From NCBI GenBank assembly GCA_046349085.1, contig JAXMDA010000005.1, forward strand, positions 124,001 through 188,000: a stretch of 64,000 bases of DNA. Direction: 5' to 3'. The notes under the pieces are model-generated. The model made no database searches. It had not been told where the DNA came from and was given only the letters and a program-made list of their open reading frames with translations. The position numbers were made by a program, and so were the translations under genes. Source of the DNA: JAJXWB01 sp046349085. Its GTDB lineage: Bacteria; Pseudomonadota; Alphaproteobacteria; Rhizobiales; Beijerinckiaceae. Below are positions 19,225 through 30,734 of the stretch, piece by piece; the first letter of the stretch is position 1, and every line of letters starts with the position of its first letter.

Positions 19225-21386
19225 CAGGCGAGCCCTCCCTTGCCGAACGGCAGGCGCGTAGCGATGACGCCGGTCAGCGAGCGCCAGGCGTTGGCGACCG
19301 CGGGCGCGATCGGCGGCACGCCGGGCTCGCCGACGCCGGTGGGCGCCGCACTCGACTTGACGATGGCGACTTCGACCGCCGGCATCTCGTTGATGCGCAG
19401 CGAGCGATAGCTGTCGAAATTCGACTGCACGACGCGGCCGGAATCGTCGAGTTCGATGGCCGAATAGAGCGCGTGGCCGAGCCCGTAGCCGATGCCGCCC
19501 TCCATCTGTGCGCGGATGACGTTGGGATTGACCGCGACGCCGCAATCGACGGCGCACCAGACGCGCGTCACGCGCGGGCCGCCCTCTGCATCCTTGGTCA
19601 CTTCCGCGACCTGCGCGACGTAAGTGTTGAAGGACTTGTGCATGGCGACGCCGTACGCCTTGTCGCCGTCGCGCCGGCCCTTCCAGCGCGCGAGTTCCTT
19701 CACCGCCGTCAGGACGCCGGCTTCGCGCGAGGCCGGGTCGAGTAGCGCGATGCGGCCGTCGATCGGGTCCTTGCCGGCCTTTTCCAAGAGGATGTCGATC
19801 ATCGTTTCGGTGGCGAAAGCCGTATGCGTGTGGCCGACGGACCGCCACCACAGCACCGGCACGCCCTGTTTCACCGTGTGCAGGTCGCACTGGAAGTCGG
19901 CGATCCGGTACGGCAATTCGGCGGCGCCTTCCACGGAGGTGTCATCGACGCCGTTCTTGACCATGCTCTTTTCGAACGGCGTGCCGGCCATGATCGACTG
20001 GCCGACGATGGTGTGGCTCCAGCCCGCGATCGCGCCGTCCGGCCCGACGGCGCCGCGCATCCGGTGAACATAGAAGGGTCGATAGAAGCCGCCGCGCAGA
20101 TCATCCTCCCGCGTCCACACGAGCTTCACGGGAACCGGCTTGCCATAGGCCCTGGCGCAGGACGCCGCCTCGACGGCGAAATCGCCGGAAGCTTGCGCGC
20201 GACGTCCGAAGCTGCCGCCCGCCAGCGCAACGTCGATCTTCACCTTGTCGGCGCCGATCCCCAGCGCCTTGGCCACGGCGAACTGGTCGATGGTCGGTCC
20301 CTGGCTGCCGAAATGGCAAAGCGCGCTTTCGCCGTCGAATTTCACGACGGCGTCGAGCGGCTCCATCGGCGCATGCGCGAGATAGGGAAAGACGAAGGTC
20401 TGCTCGATCGTCTCCGGCGAATTCGCCAGTCTGGCCGAAGCGTCGCCGCGTTTGGCGGCGACCAGCCCGGGTTTGTCGGCGAGCGCGCGATAGTCCGCCT
20501 CGATCGCCTTCGTGCCCTTCTTGAACGCCGCGCTGTCGTCCCAGACAATCTTCAACCGGTTGCGCGCCTGCATCGCGGGATAGGTGGTCTTCGCGAAGAC
20601 CGCGACGCCCTGCGGAACGATCGCATGGCCGAGGTAGCCCTTGATCGCCCTGGCCTGCGAATCGTCGACCGAAGCCGCCTTGCCGCCGAACCACGGGGGA
20701 TGCGCGACGACGGCGATGACCATGTCCGGGGCCTGGAGGTCCTGCGTGAACAGCGCCGCGCCCGTCGATTTCGACCGCGTGTCGGGCTTGGGCAGATCCT
20801 TGCCGATCAGCTTGAAGTCCCTGGGGTCCTTCAGCGTGACGTCCTGCGGAACAGGCAGTTTTGCCGCCTCCGCGGCAAAAGCGCCGAAGCCGGACGTCTT
20901 GCCGGACGCTGCGTGGGAAATCCGGCCGCCGGCGACGGCGATCTCGCTTTCGGGAACCTTCCACTCCGCGGCCGCCGCCTTGGCCAGCATGGCGCGCGCC
21001 GCGGCGCCCGTGCGGCGCATCTGCATGTAGCTGTTGGCGATGGCCGTCGAACCGCCGGTCAATTGCGCGCCGAACAGGAGATTGGCGTAGAGCTTGGGAT
21101 CGCCGGGCGCGTTGGCGACGCGAATCTGCGCCCAGTCGGCGTCGAGTTCTTCGGCGACCAGCGTGGCGAGACCGGTCCACGGTCCCTGGCCCATCTCGAT
21201 ATGCTTGGAGAGGACGGTGACCGTGTCGTCGGGCGCGATGATGACAAATGCGTTGGGCGTCAGCGGCGCGGGCGGCGGCGCGCCGTTTTGCGCGCGTGAA
21301 AAATCGGGAAGCGTCGCGGCGAGAACCAGACCGGCCGAGCCCTGAAGGAAATGGCGGCGGGTGGCCAGAGGAGCGTGAACGGTCAT
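19224..21386 (-). CDS. iorB: Molybdenum hydroxylase large subunit (isoquinoline 1-oxidoreductase beta-like)
   Basis: 720 residues. A Tat signal (R10-R11 in TRRHFLQG) targets the folded cofactor enzyme to the periplasm. The body is the xanthine-oxidase-type molybdopterin-binding subunit of the IorB/aldehyde dehydrogenase branch: IEMGQGPWTGLATLVAEEL, GAQLTGGSTAIANSY, GGSFGRRAQ and the C-terminal GVGEPGVPPIAPAVANA containing the catalytic Glu region. It hydroxylates an N-heterocycle or aldehyde; the true substrate is unknown. Partners are iorA upstream and the diheme cytochrome downstream. No FAD subunit is present, consistent with the Ior type. Confidence 0.9.
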   Translation of the reverse strand: MTVHAPLATRRHFLQGSAGLVLAATLPDFSRAQNGAPPPAPLTPNAFVIIAPDDTVTVLSKHIEMGQGPWTGLATLVAEELDADWAQIRVANAPGDPKLYANLLFGAQLTGGSTAIANSYMQMRRTGAAARAMLAKAAAAEWKVPESEIAVAGGRISHAASGKTSGFGAFAAEAAKLPVPQDVTLKDPRDFKLIGKDLPKPDTRSKSTGAALFTQDLQAPDMVIAVVAHPPWFGGKAASVDDSQARAIKGYLGHAIVPQGVAVFAKTTYPAMQARNRLKIVWDDSAAFKKGTKAIEADYRALADKPGLVAAKRGDASARLANSPETIEQTFVFPYLAHAPMEPLDAVVKFDGESALCHFGSQGPTIDQFAVAKALGIGADKVKIDVALAGGSFGRRAQASGDFAVEAASCARAYGKPVPVKLVWTREDDLRGGFYRPFYVHRMRGAVGPDGAIAGWSHTIVGQSIMAGTPFEKSMVKNGVDDTSVEGAAELPYRIADFQCDLHTVKQGVPVLWWRSVGHTHTAFATETMIDILLEKAGKDPIDGRIALLDPASREAGVLTAVKELARWKGRRDGDKAYGVAMHKSFNTYVAQVAEVTKDAEGGPRVTRVWCAVDCGVAVNPNVIRAQMEGGIGYGLGHALYSAIELDDSGRVVQSNFDSYRSLRINEMPAVEVAIVKSSAAPTGVGEPGVPPIAPAVANAWRSLTGVIATRLPFGKGGLA

Positions 21387-21389
21387 GGC

Positions 21390-21845
21390 TCAGCCCTCCA
21401 GGCTCTTGGCGGCGTCGTGGATGGCGGCGCGAATGCGGACGTAGGTGGCGCAACGGCAGATGTTGCCGGCCATGCCGTCGTCGATCGCCTTGTCGTCGGG
21501 CTTCGGCTGAACGCTGAGGAGCGCCACGGCGGACATGACCTGGCCCGACTGGCAATAGCCGCATTGCGGCACATCGTGCGCGATCCAGGCCTTGCGAACG
21601 GCGTCCGCCTCCTTGCCGGCCACGCCCTCGATCGTCACCACCTGGCTGTCGCCGACCGCGGACAGCGGCGTCACGCAGGAGCGTCGCGCCATGCCGTCGA
21701 TATGGACGGTGCAGGCGCCGCATTGCGCCATGCCGCACCCGAATTTGGTTCCGGTCAGATTGAGTTCGTCCCGGAGCACCCAGAGCAGGGGCGTGGCGGG
21801 ATCGGCTTCGACCTCGACGGTCTTTCCGTTGACGGACAGGCGCAT
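21390..21845 (-). CDS. iorA: 2Fe-2S subunit of molybdenum hydroxylase (isoquinoline 1-oxidoreductase alpha-like)
   Basis: 151 residues. The plant-type cluster motif is CGMAQCGAC with a following RRSC, and the second cluster is bound by CGYCQSG and NICRC. This is the small electron-transfer subunit pairing with the molybdopterin subunit encoded 3 bp downstream. ATG at 21845 has GGAG upstream. First gene of the three-gene operon, divergent from the ATP synthase operon. Confidence 0.93.
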   Translation of the reverse strand: MRLSVNGKTVEVEADPATPLLWVLRDELNLTGTKFGCGMAQCGACTVHIDGMARRSCVTPLSAVGDSQVVTIEGVAGKEADAVRKAWIAHDVPQCGYCQSGQVMSAVALLSVQPKPDDKAIDDGMAGNICRCATYVRIRAAIHDAAKSLEG

Positions 21846-22166
21846 GGGGAACTCCGGCGCAGGGGGCAGCCAGTTAACTGGCGCGTCGCCTCCGGGTTTC
21901 CATCGTTCCGCGCGAAATCGGGGCGCCCCCTCCCAAAGCCGTATTCCGCCGCGCCCGCACAGGGTTGCGCACAAAAAAGCCATATGTTAGGTCACGCGCG
22001 CTTCCGGAGCGCCGCGTTCGCGCGCCTGCGCTCCGTCCCAGCAAATAGCCCGGATTTCCGTGGTTTTGCGGCGTGAGCCGCGACGTCGCGCTGACATGTC
22101 CGGGATGCTTTCTGCGAAGTCGGCGCCAGCCGACTTCGATATGTCGACCGCTTGAGGGCTTCAGCG
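21846..22166 (+). other. Divergent intergenic region iorA/atpH with a leader hairpin
   Basis: About 320 bp that must hold promoters for both operons. The clear structure is a perfect 10-bp stem at 22115-22124/22129-22138 with a GCCA loop, 29 bp before the atpH start. The stretch around 21970-21985 (cacaaaaaagccatatg) is the most AT-rich part. No gene is recognised. Confidence 0.6.
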
Positions 22167-22729
22167 TTGGCCAAAGAGGAAACGATCGTATCCGGCATGG
22201 CGGGGCGTTACGCCTCCGCGCTCCATGCGCTCGCCGCCGAGAGCGGCGCCACGGCCGCCGTCGGCGCGGCCCTTTCCTCTTTCCAGAAGCTGATCGACGA
22301 GAGCCCGGACCTGCAGCGTCTGGTGAAGAGCCCGGTCTTCTCGGCGGAAGACCAGACCAGGGCGCTCTCCGTCATTCTCGACAAGGCCGGCATTTCCGGC
22401 GTCGCCGCCAATTTCATCAAGCTCGTCGCCGCCAAGCGCCGCCTGTTCGCCATCTCCGACATGATTGCGGGCTACGCGAAGCTCGAAGACGCCGCCAACG
22501 GCGTCACGCGCGCCGTCGTGACGGCGGCCGCGCCGCTCACCGACGCGCAGACGAAGGCCCTGCGCGACCAGCTCGCTGCCGTCGCCGGCGCCAAGTCCGT
22601 GGACGTCGATGTGAAGATCGATCCCGCCATCATCGGCGGCCTTGTCGTCAAGGTCGGCTCGCGCATGGTCGATTCTTCGCTGAAAACCAAACTCAACGCC
22701 ATTCGCACACGCATGAAAGAGGTCGGCTG

Positions 22730-22730
<1 letters not shown>
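22167..22730 (+). CDS. atpH: F1F0 ATP synthase delta subunit
   Basis: 187 residues. It forms the peripheral-stalk cap (OSCP) joining F1 alpha to the b subunits. Family features: GMAGRYASALHALA near the start, SPVFSAEDQTRAL in the middle, and VDVKIDPAIIGGLVVKVGSRMVDSSLKTKL at the end (quoted in part). A TTG at 22167 (giving MAKEETIVSG) fits alphaproteobacterial homologues and has GAGG upstream; the next ATG at 22197 would shorten the conserved N-terminus. It overlaps atpA (TGATG). Confidence 0.94.
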
Positions 22731-24264
<1,534 letters not shown>

Positions 24265-24272
24265 TCGACAAC

Positions 24273-24357
24273 GTCATGCCCGGGCTCGTCCCGGGCATCC
24301 ACGCCCACCGCGTCGGGACATAGACGTGGATCGCCGGGTTCAAGCCCGGCCATGACG
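24273..24357. repeat. Palindromic intergenic element (GTCATGCCCGGG family) between atpA and atpG
   Basis: Inverted-repeat arms begin GTCATGCCCGGG and end CCCGGCCATGAC, with inner palindromes (cccgggctcgtcccggg; ccgggttcaagcccgg). Similar elements are dispersed in Hyphomicrobiales genomes. A related copy is at 63605-63678. It could form a long hairpin in atp mRNA. Confidence 0.8.
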
Positions 24358-24373
24358 GGCAAGGGCCAACTGG

Positions 24374-25252
24374 ATGCCGAGCTTAAAAGACCTTCGCAAT
24401 CGCATCGCCTCGGTGAAGGCGACGCAGAAGATCACCAAGGCCATGCAGATGGTCGCGGCCGCCAAGCTGCGCCGCGCGCAGACGGCGGCGGAAGCCGCGC
24501 GTCCCTACGCGCAACGCATGGGCGCGGTTCTGACCAACGTCGCAGGCGGCATCGCGCCGGGTTCGGGCCCGGCCTTGCTGACCGGCACGGGCAAGGACCA
24601 GGTTCACCTGCTCGTCGTCTGCACCGGCGAACGCGGCCTGTGCGGCGCGTTCAACACCGCGATCGTGCGTATGGCGCGCGACCACATCAACGCGCTGCTC
24701 GGCCAGGGCAAGACGGTCAAGATTCTCTGCGTCGGCAAGAAGGGCTACGACCAGCTCAAGCGCCAGTACGACAAGCAGATCATCGGCGTCGAGGACCTGC
24801 GCTCGGTGCGCAACATCGGCTTTGCCAACGCGGATGCGATCGGCAAGAAGATCATCACGATGTTCGAGACCGGCGAGTTCGACGTCTGCACGCTGTTCTT
24901 CTCGCGCTTCCGCTCGGTGATCGCGCAGATCCCGACCGCCAACCAGCTCATTCCCGCGCAGATCGCCGTCAACGACAATGCGGCGGCAGGCGCGCAGGCC
25001 GCCTACGAGGCGGAGCCCGGCCAGGAAGAAATCCTTGCGACGCTGCTGCCGCGCAACATCTCCGTGCAGGTGTTCACGGCGCTGCTCGAGAACATGGCTT
25101 CGTTCTACGGCGCGCAGATGAGCGCGATGGACAACGCCACGCGCAACGCGGGCGACATGATCAAGAAGCAGACGACGCTCTACAACAGATCGCGTCAGGC
25201 CATGATCACCAAGGAACTCATCGAGATCATTTCGGGCGCCGAGGCGCTCTGA
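24374..25252 (+). CDS. atpG: F1F0 ATP synthase gamma subunit
   Basis: 292 residues; the central rotating shaft of F1. The N-terminal helix PSLKDLRNRIASVKATQKITKAM (quoted in part) and the C-terminal SAMDNATRNAGDMI plus ELIEIISGAEAL are hallmark gamma-subunit sequences that pack inside the alpha/beta ring. Third gene of atpHAGDC; an unusual 109-bp gap with a palindromic repeat separates it from atpA. Confidence 0.97.
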   Translation: MPSLKDLRNRIASVKATQKITKAMQMVAAAKLRRAQTAAEAARPYAQRMGAVLTNVAGGIAPGSGPALLTGTGKDQVHLLVVCTGERGLCGAFNTAIVRMARDHINALLGQGKTVKILCVGKKGYDQLKRQYDKQIIGVEDLRSVRNIGFANADAIGKKIITMFETGEFDVCTLFFSRFRSVIAQIPTANQLIPAQIAVNDNAAAGAQAAYEAEPGQEEILATLLPRNISVQVFTALLENMASFYGAQMSAMDNATRNAGDMIKKQTTLYNRSRQAMITKELIEIISGAEAL

Positions 25253-25276
25253 CCGAACAGCTGAAGAGGACTAGAC

Positions 25277-26710
<1,434 letters not shown>

Positions 26711-26713
26711 GCC

Positions 26714-26777
26714 GGACCGCGAGCCTTCAGGCTCGCTGTTCCCATAACAAAGCTGCGGGCCTGAAGGCCCGCGGTCC
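26714..26777. repeat. Palindromic element (GGACCGCG...CGCGGTCC family) between atpD and atpC
   Basis: Outer arms GGACCGCG and CGCGGTCC flank inner palindromes GCGAGCCTTCAGGCTCGC and GCGGGCCTGAAGGCCCGC. Nearly the whole gap between atpD and atpC is this element. Arm-like copies occur at 35129-35151 and 35373-35392, flanking another repeat. Confidence 0.8.
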
Positions 26778-26804
26778 AGACCGGATCAGGGCTCGGATCA
26801 CATC

Positions 26805-27206
26805 ATGGCCGCCTTTCACTTCGAACTCGTTTCGCCCGAACAGCTCCTGTTCTCCGGCGAGGTCGAATCCGTCGCCATTCCCGGCGTCGAGGGTCAGATG
26901 ACCATCCTGAAGGACCACGCGCCGGTCATGACGACGCTGAAGCCCGGCGTGGTCGAGGTCGAGGAAGCCGCCTCGAAGAAGAGCCGCATTTTCGTGCGTG
27001 GCGGATTCGCCGACGTTGCGACCGGCGGCCTGACGATCCTGGCCGAAGTGGCCGTACCCGTCGAGCAGCTCGACGCCGCCAAGCTCGCGCAGGAAATCAG
27101 GAATGCCGAGGAAGACCTCGCGGACGCCGCGAGCGATGAAGGCAAGCGCGTGGCGAGCGAGAAGCTCGACCAGCTCAACGAGCTGAAGGCCGCGCTGGGG
27201 CTGTAG
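26805..27206 (+). CDS. atpC: F1F0 ATP synthase epsilon subunit
   Basis: 133 residues. The N-terminal beta-sandwich (FELVSPEQLLFSGEVESVAI, PGVEGQMTILKDHAPVMTTL) and C-terminal helical hairpin are typical. It couples gamma rotation to F0 and can inhibit ATP hydrolysis. Last gene of the F1 operon; the F0 genes are not in the window, as is usual for Alphaproteobacteria where they form a separate cluster. Confidence 0.96.
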   Translation: MAAFHFELVSPEQLLFSGEVESVAIPGVEGQMTILKDHAPVMTTLKPGVVEVEEAASKKSRIFVRGGFADVATGGLTILAEVAVPVEQLDAAKLAQEIRNAEEDLADAASDEGKRVASEKLDQLNELKAALGL

Positions 27207-27228
27207 TCCGCGCGGATCGCGAGATTGC

Positions 27229-27338
27229 CGTCATTGCGAGGAGCGACGGCGACGAAGCAATCCAGACTCTGGTTCCAGCGCTGGGTTTGCTTCGCTTTCA
27301 GGCGAAGTCAGCGGATTTCTGCCGGGCTCGCAAAGACG
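27229..27338. repeat. Dispersed palindromic element (GTCATTGCGAGGAGCG family)
   Basis: Begins CGTCATTGCGAGGAGCGACG and ends GGGCTCGCAAAGACG, with GACGAAGCAATCCAGA / TTTGCTTCGC internal arms. This is the widespread bacterial repeat built around CATTGCGAG...GAAGCAATCC. The right half has diverged, so it is probably an old copy. It occupies most of the gap after atpC. Confidence 0.7.
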
Positions 27339-27350
27339 GGGTGAGGCCGC

Positions 27351-28973
27351 ATGATCCCCGAAATCCGCGACTTCGATCGCCTTTCGCGCGAATTCCGCTG
27401 GAACATTCCGGCGCGCTACAACATCGGCGTCGATGTCACGGACAAATGGGCGCAGCATTCGCCCGAGCGTCCTGCGATCTTCGATCTGCGGCCGAACGGC
27501 GTCGTCCGCGCCGTCACTTTCGGCGATCTGTCCGAACAATCGAATCGCCTCGCCAACGCGCTTCGCGCGCGCGGAATTTCGCGCGGCGACCGCGTCGGCA
27601 TCCTGGCGCCGCAATCTCCGGACGTGACGATTGCGCATGCGGCGATCTACAAGCTCGGCGCGATCGCCGTGCCGCTCGCGCTGCTTTTCGGCGACGACGC
27701 GCTCGCCTACCGGCTGAACGACGCTGGCGCGCGCGCGCTGATCGCCACCGGCGCCGGCGTGCGCAAGGCGCGCGCGCTCGACCCCGCGCCGCCATCGCTC
27801 GAACTGCTGATCTCGACGGACGGCGCCGATGCCGGCGCGCTCGATTTTCACAAGTTGATCGCCGATGCGTCGCCCGATTTCGCCGCCGTGGAGACGACGC
27901 CCGACGATCCCGCGCTGATGATCTACACATCCGGCACCACAGGGAATCCCAAGGGCGCGCTGCACGGCCATCGCGTGCTGCTCGGCCATCTCCCGGGCAT
28001 TCAGGTTCCGCACGAATTCTTCCCGCAGCCCGGCGATCTCATGTGGACGCCGGCGGACTGGGCCTGGGCCGGCGGCCTGCTCAACGCCATGCTGCCGGCG
28101 CTGCATTTCGGCGTGCCGGTCGTTTCGCGCGCGTGGGAAAAATTCGATCCGGATGCGGCTTTCGACCTGATGGCGCGGATGAAGGTGCGCAACGCCTTCT
28201 TCCCGCCGACGGCCTTGCGCATGTTGCGCACGGTCGAGCGCCCGCGGGAAAAATACGATCTGCATCTGCGCACGCTCGGCTCGGCCGGCGAAGCGCTCGG
28301 CGTCGAGCCCTATGAATGGGCGCGGCGCGAGCTGGGGATGTCGATCAACGAATATTACGGCCAGACCGAATGCAATCTCGTGCTCGGCTCCTGCGCGGCG
28401 CTCGGCGTCAGCAAGGCCGGCTGCATCGGCAAGGCGATCCCGGGCCACACGGTCGCGGTCATTCGCGAGGATGGTTCGATCTGCGATGCGGGGGAACTCG
28501 GACAGATCGCCGTGAAGCGGCCGGACCCGGTGATGTTCCTCGAATATTGGAACAGGCCGGAGGCGACGCGCGAGAAATTCATTCAGACTCCTCTGGGCGA
28601 CTGGATGGTCACGGGCGACCAGGGCGTGATGGACGAAGAAGGCTACGTGCGTTTCGTCGGCCGCGACGACGACGTCATCACGTCGTCGGGCTATCGCATC
28701 GGTCCGGGCGAGATCGAGGATTGCCTGCTGCGCCATCCGGCCATCGCCAATGCGGCCGTGGTGGGCAAGAAGGATACGCTGCGCACCGAGATCGTGAAGG
28801 CCTTCGTCGTCCTTCGCGCGGGCGTCGCGCCTTCGGACACGCTCGTCGCGGACCTGCAATCCTTCGTGCGCGCGCGTCTGGCGGCCTACGAATACCCGCG
28901 CGAAATCGCCTTTGTGGATTCGCTGCCGCTGACGACGAGCGGGAAGGTCATACGTCGGCTGCTCCGGGAGTAA
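27351..28973 (+). CDS. AMP-forming acyl-CoA synthetase (acetyl/medium-chain type)
   Basis: 540 residues of the adenylate-forming superfamily. The phosphate-binding loop YTSGTTGNPKGALH is at residues 192-205; further signatures are EYYGQTECN, GDQGVMDEEGYVRFVGRDDD and the C-terminal catalytic Lys in TTSGKVIRR. It activates a carboxylic acid to its CoA thioester through an acyl-AMP. WTPADWAWAGGL and overall length suggest the acetyl-CoA/medium-chain (MACS) branch, but the substrate is not determinable here. Alone between the atp operon and the sulfonate genes. Confidence 0.9.
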   Translation: MIPEIRDFDRLSREFRWNIPARYNIGVDVTDKWAQHSPERPAIFDLRPNGVVRAVTFGDLSEQSNRLANALRARGISRGDRVGILAPQSPDVTIAHAAIYKLGAIAVPLALLFGDDALAYRLNDAGARALIATGAGVRKARALDPAPPSLELLISTDGADAGALDFHKLIADASPDFAAVETTPDDPALMIYTSGTTGNPKGALHGHRVLLGHLPGIQVPHEFFPQPGDLMWTPADWAWAGGLLNAMLPALHFGVPVVSRAWEKFDPDAAFDLMARMKVRNAFFPPTALRMLRTVERPREKYDLHLRTLGSAGEALGVEPYEWARRELGMSINEYYGQTECNLVLGSCAALGVSKAGCIGKAIPGHTVAVIREDGSICDAGELGQIAVKRPDPVMFLEYWNRPEATREKFIQTPLGDWMVTGDQGVMDEEGYVRFVGRDDDVITSSGYRIGPGEIEDCLLRHPAIANAAVVGKKDTLRTEIVKAFVVLRAGVAPSDTLVADLQSFVRARLAAYEYPREIAFVDSLPLTTSGKVIRRLLRE

Positions 28974-29326
28974 TCGCCTTCATGGCGGAAAGGGCGCGCA
29001 GGTCGTAGCGTTCAACGCCCTTGTCGAAACCGGCGGGGGCGCAACTCAGATTGGGCCGTTGGCGTAGCGGCGCGAGCGGGGCGATATCGAAAACCTTGGC
29101 CGCGTCGATCCGATGGGCGCGAAAAACGCGCGTCCCCCATGCGCTGCGCGACTCTCGCGAGCGCCGGGCCATAGGCAAAGATTGCGTATTTCGCAGTGGA
29201 TTGAGCCGGCATTCAGGACGAGGAACAACATAACGGTCCCAGGCCGGACAGCGGCAGGGGTTGTATATGGCCGAACTGGTGGCACACTAACGAACCAAAG
29301 CGCCCAAAAATTGCCGGGAGAGAAAA
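28974..29326. other. 353-bp intergenic region with a possible frameshifted minus-strand ORF
   Basis: It holds the promoter of the aminotransferase gene, whose RBS (GGGAGAG) is at its right end. On the minus strand two overlapping frames would join into an 87-residue protein if one T were removed from the T5 run near 29120 (see findings). No RNA gene or repeat is recognised. Confidence 0.4.
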
Positions 29327-30640
29327 ATGGCCGCTGCAATCCCCAATCTCGATCATCACTGGCTGCCATTCACGCCCAACCGCGATTTTCACGACGAGCC
29401 CAAACTCTTTTCGCGCGCCGAGGGCGTCCATTACTACACGCCCGACGGCCGCGCGGTGCTGGACGGCTGTTCGGGCCTTTTCACCTCGCCAGTCGGCCAC
29501 GGTCGCAAGGACATCGCCGAAGCTGTCTACAAGCAGCTCATCGAACTCGATTTCGTGTCGAGCTTCCAGCGCTCGCATCCCAAGGCGTTCGAGGCGGCCG
29601 AGCGCGTGTCGCGCCTGACGCCGGACGGCATCGACAAGGTGTTCTTCTGCAATTCCGGTTCGGAAGCGGTCGACACGGCGATGAAGATCGCGCTCGCCTA
29701 TCATCGCGCGCGCGGGCAATCCTCGCGCACCCTGTTCGTGTCGCGCGAGCGCGCCTATCACGGCGTCGGCTTCGGCGGCGTGGCCCTGTCCGGCCTCGTC
29801 AACAACCGGCGCACCTTCGGGCCGGGCCTGCCCAACGCCGTGCACATGCGGCATACCCACGGCGCCGAGCGGTTCGTGATGGGCGAGCCGGAGACGGGCG
29901 CGGATCTCGCCGAGGACCTGCAGCGCCTCGTGCAATTGCATGGCGCGGAAAACATCGCCGCCTGTTTCGTCGAGCCGATCGCGGGCTCGACCGGAATGCT
30001 CGTGCCGCCGAAGGGCTATCTCAAGCGCCTGCGCGAAATCTGCTCGGCCAACGGCATCCTGCTGGTGTTCGACGAGGTCATCACCGGCTTCGGCCGCACC
30101 GGCAAGGCCTTCGCTTCGCAGAGCTTCGGCGTGAAGCCCGACGTCATCACCATGGCCAAGGCGATCACCAACGGCGTGCAGCCGATGTCGGCGGTGGCGG
30201 TGGACAATTCCGTCTACAAGACGATCGTCGAGGATTCGCCCAATCCGCGCGCCGCCAACGAATTCTTCCACGGCTACACCTGGTCGGCGCATCCGGCGGC
30301 CTGCGCGGCGGCGATCGCGACCATCGACATCTACGAAAAGGAACGCCTGTTCGAGCGCGCAAGCCAGATGTCGGCCTATTTCCTCGAAGGCCTGTTCTCG
30401 CTGAAGGACATTCCCGTCGTCACCGATATCCGCGGCTACGGCATGGCCGGCGGCATCGACGTCGCGCCGACGCAGGTTCCCGGCGAGCGCGGGCACATCC
30501 TGCAGAAGAAACTCTACGACAACGGCCTGCACATCAAGACGACCGGCGACACCGGCATTCTCGCGCCGCCCTTCGTCATGACGACCGATCACATCGACCA
30601 GATGATCGATATTTCGCGCAAGACGCTGCAGGCCCTGTAG
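29327..30640 (+). CDS. tpa: Class III omega-aminotransferase, probably taurine:pyruvate aminotransferase
   Basis: 437 residues. The PLP-binding Lys278 lies in VITMAKAITNGVQ, with NSGSEAVDTAMK (phosphate cradle) and LVFDEVITGFGRTG (Asp contacting the pyridine). Sequence is of the omega-amino acid:pyruvate transaminase group. The next gene, 94 bp downstream, is xsc, so the natural substrate is probably taurine, giving sulfoacetaldehyde and alanine. The symbol rests on that context; a beta-alanine or putrescine:pyruvate enzyme is the alternative. Confidence 0.78.
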   Translation: MAAAIPNLDHHWLPFTPNRDFHDEPKLFSRAEGVHYYTPDGRAVLDGCSGLFTSPVGHGRKDIAEAVYKQLIELDFVSSFQRSHPKAFEAAERVSRLTPDGIDKVFFCNSGSEAVDTAMKIALAYHRARGQSSRTLFVSRERAYHGVGFGGVALSGLVNNRRTFGPGLPNAVHMRHTHGAERFVMGEPETGADLAEDLQRLVQLHGAENIAACFVEPIAGSTGMLVPPKGYLKRLREICSANGILLVFDEVITGFGRTGKAFASQSFGVKPDVITMAKAITNGVQPMSAVAVDNSVYKTIVEDSPNPRAANEFFHGYTWSAHPAACAAAIATIDIYEKERLFERASQMSAYFLEGLFSLKDIPVVTDIRGYGMAGGIDVAPTQVPGERGHILQKKLYDNGLHIKTTGDTGILAPPFVMTTDHIDQMIDISRKTLQAL

Positions 30641-30734
30641 GCCGGCGCCGTCGGCGGATCAATGTGATGACGCCCGCTTCGCGCGGGCGTCTGCGCGCCG
30701 GGACGACAAAGGCCGGCAAGCTGGAGAACAGCCC

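Noticed and set aside
24265..24373. Insertion sequence splitting the atp operon
   Set aside because: The element is about 85 bp, encodes nothing and has no transposase; it is a palindromic repeat, not an IS.
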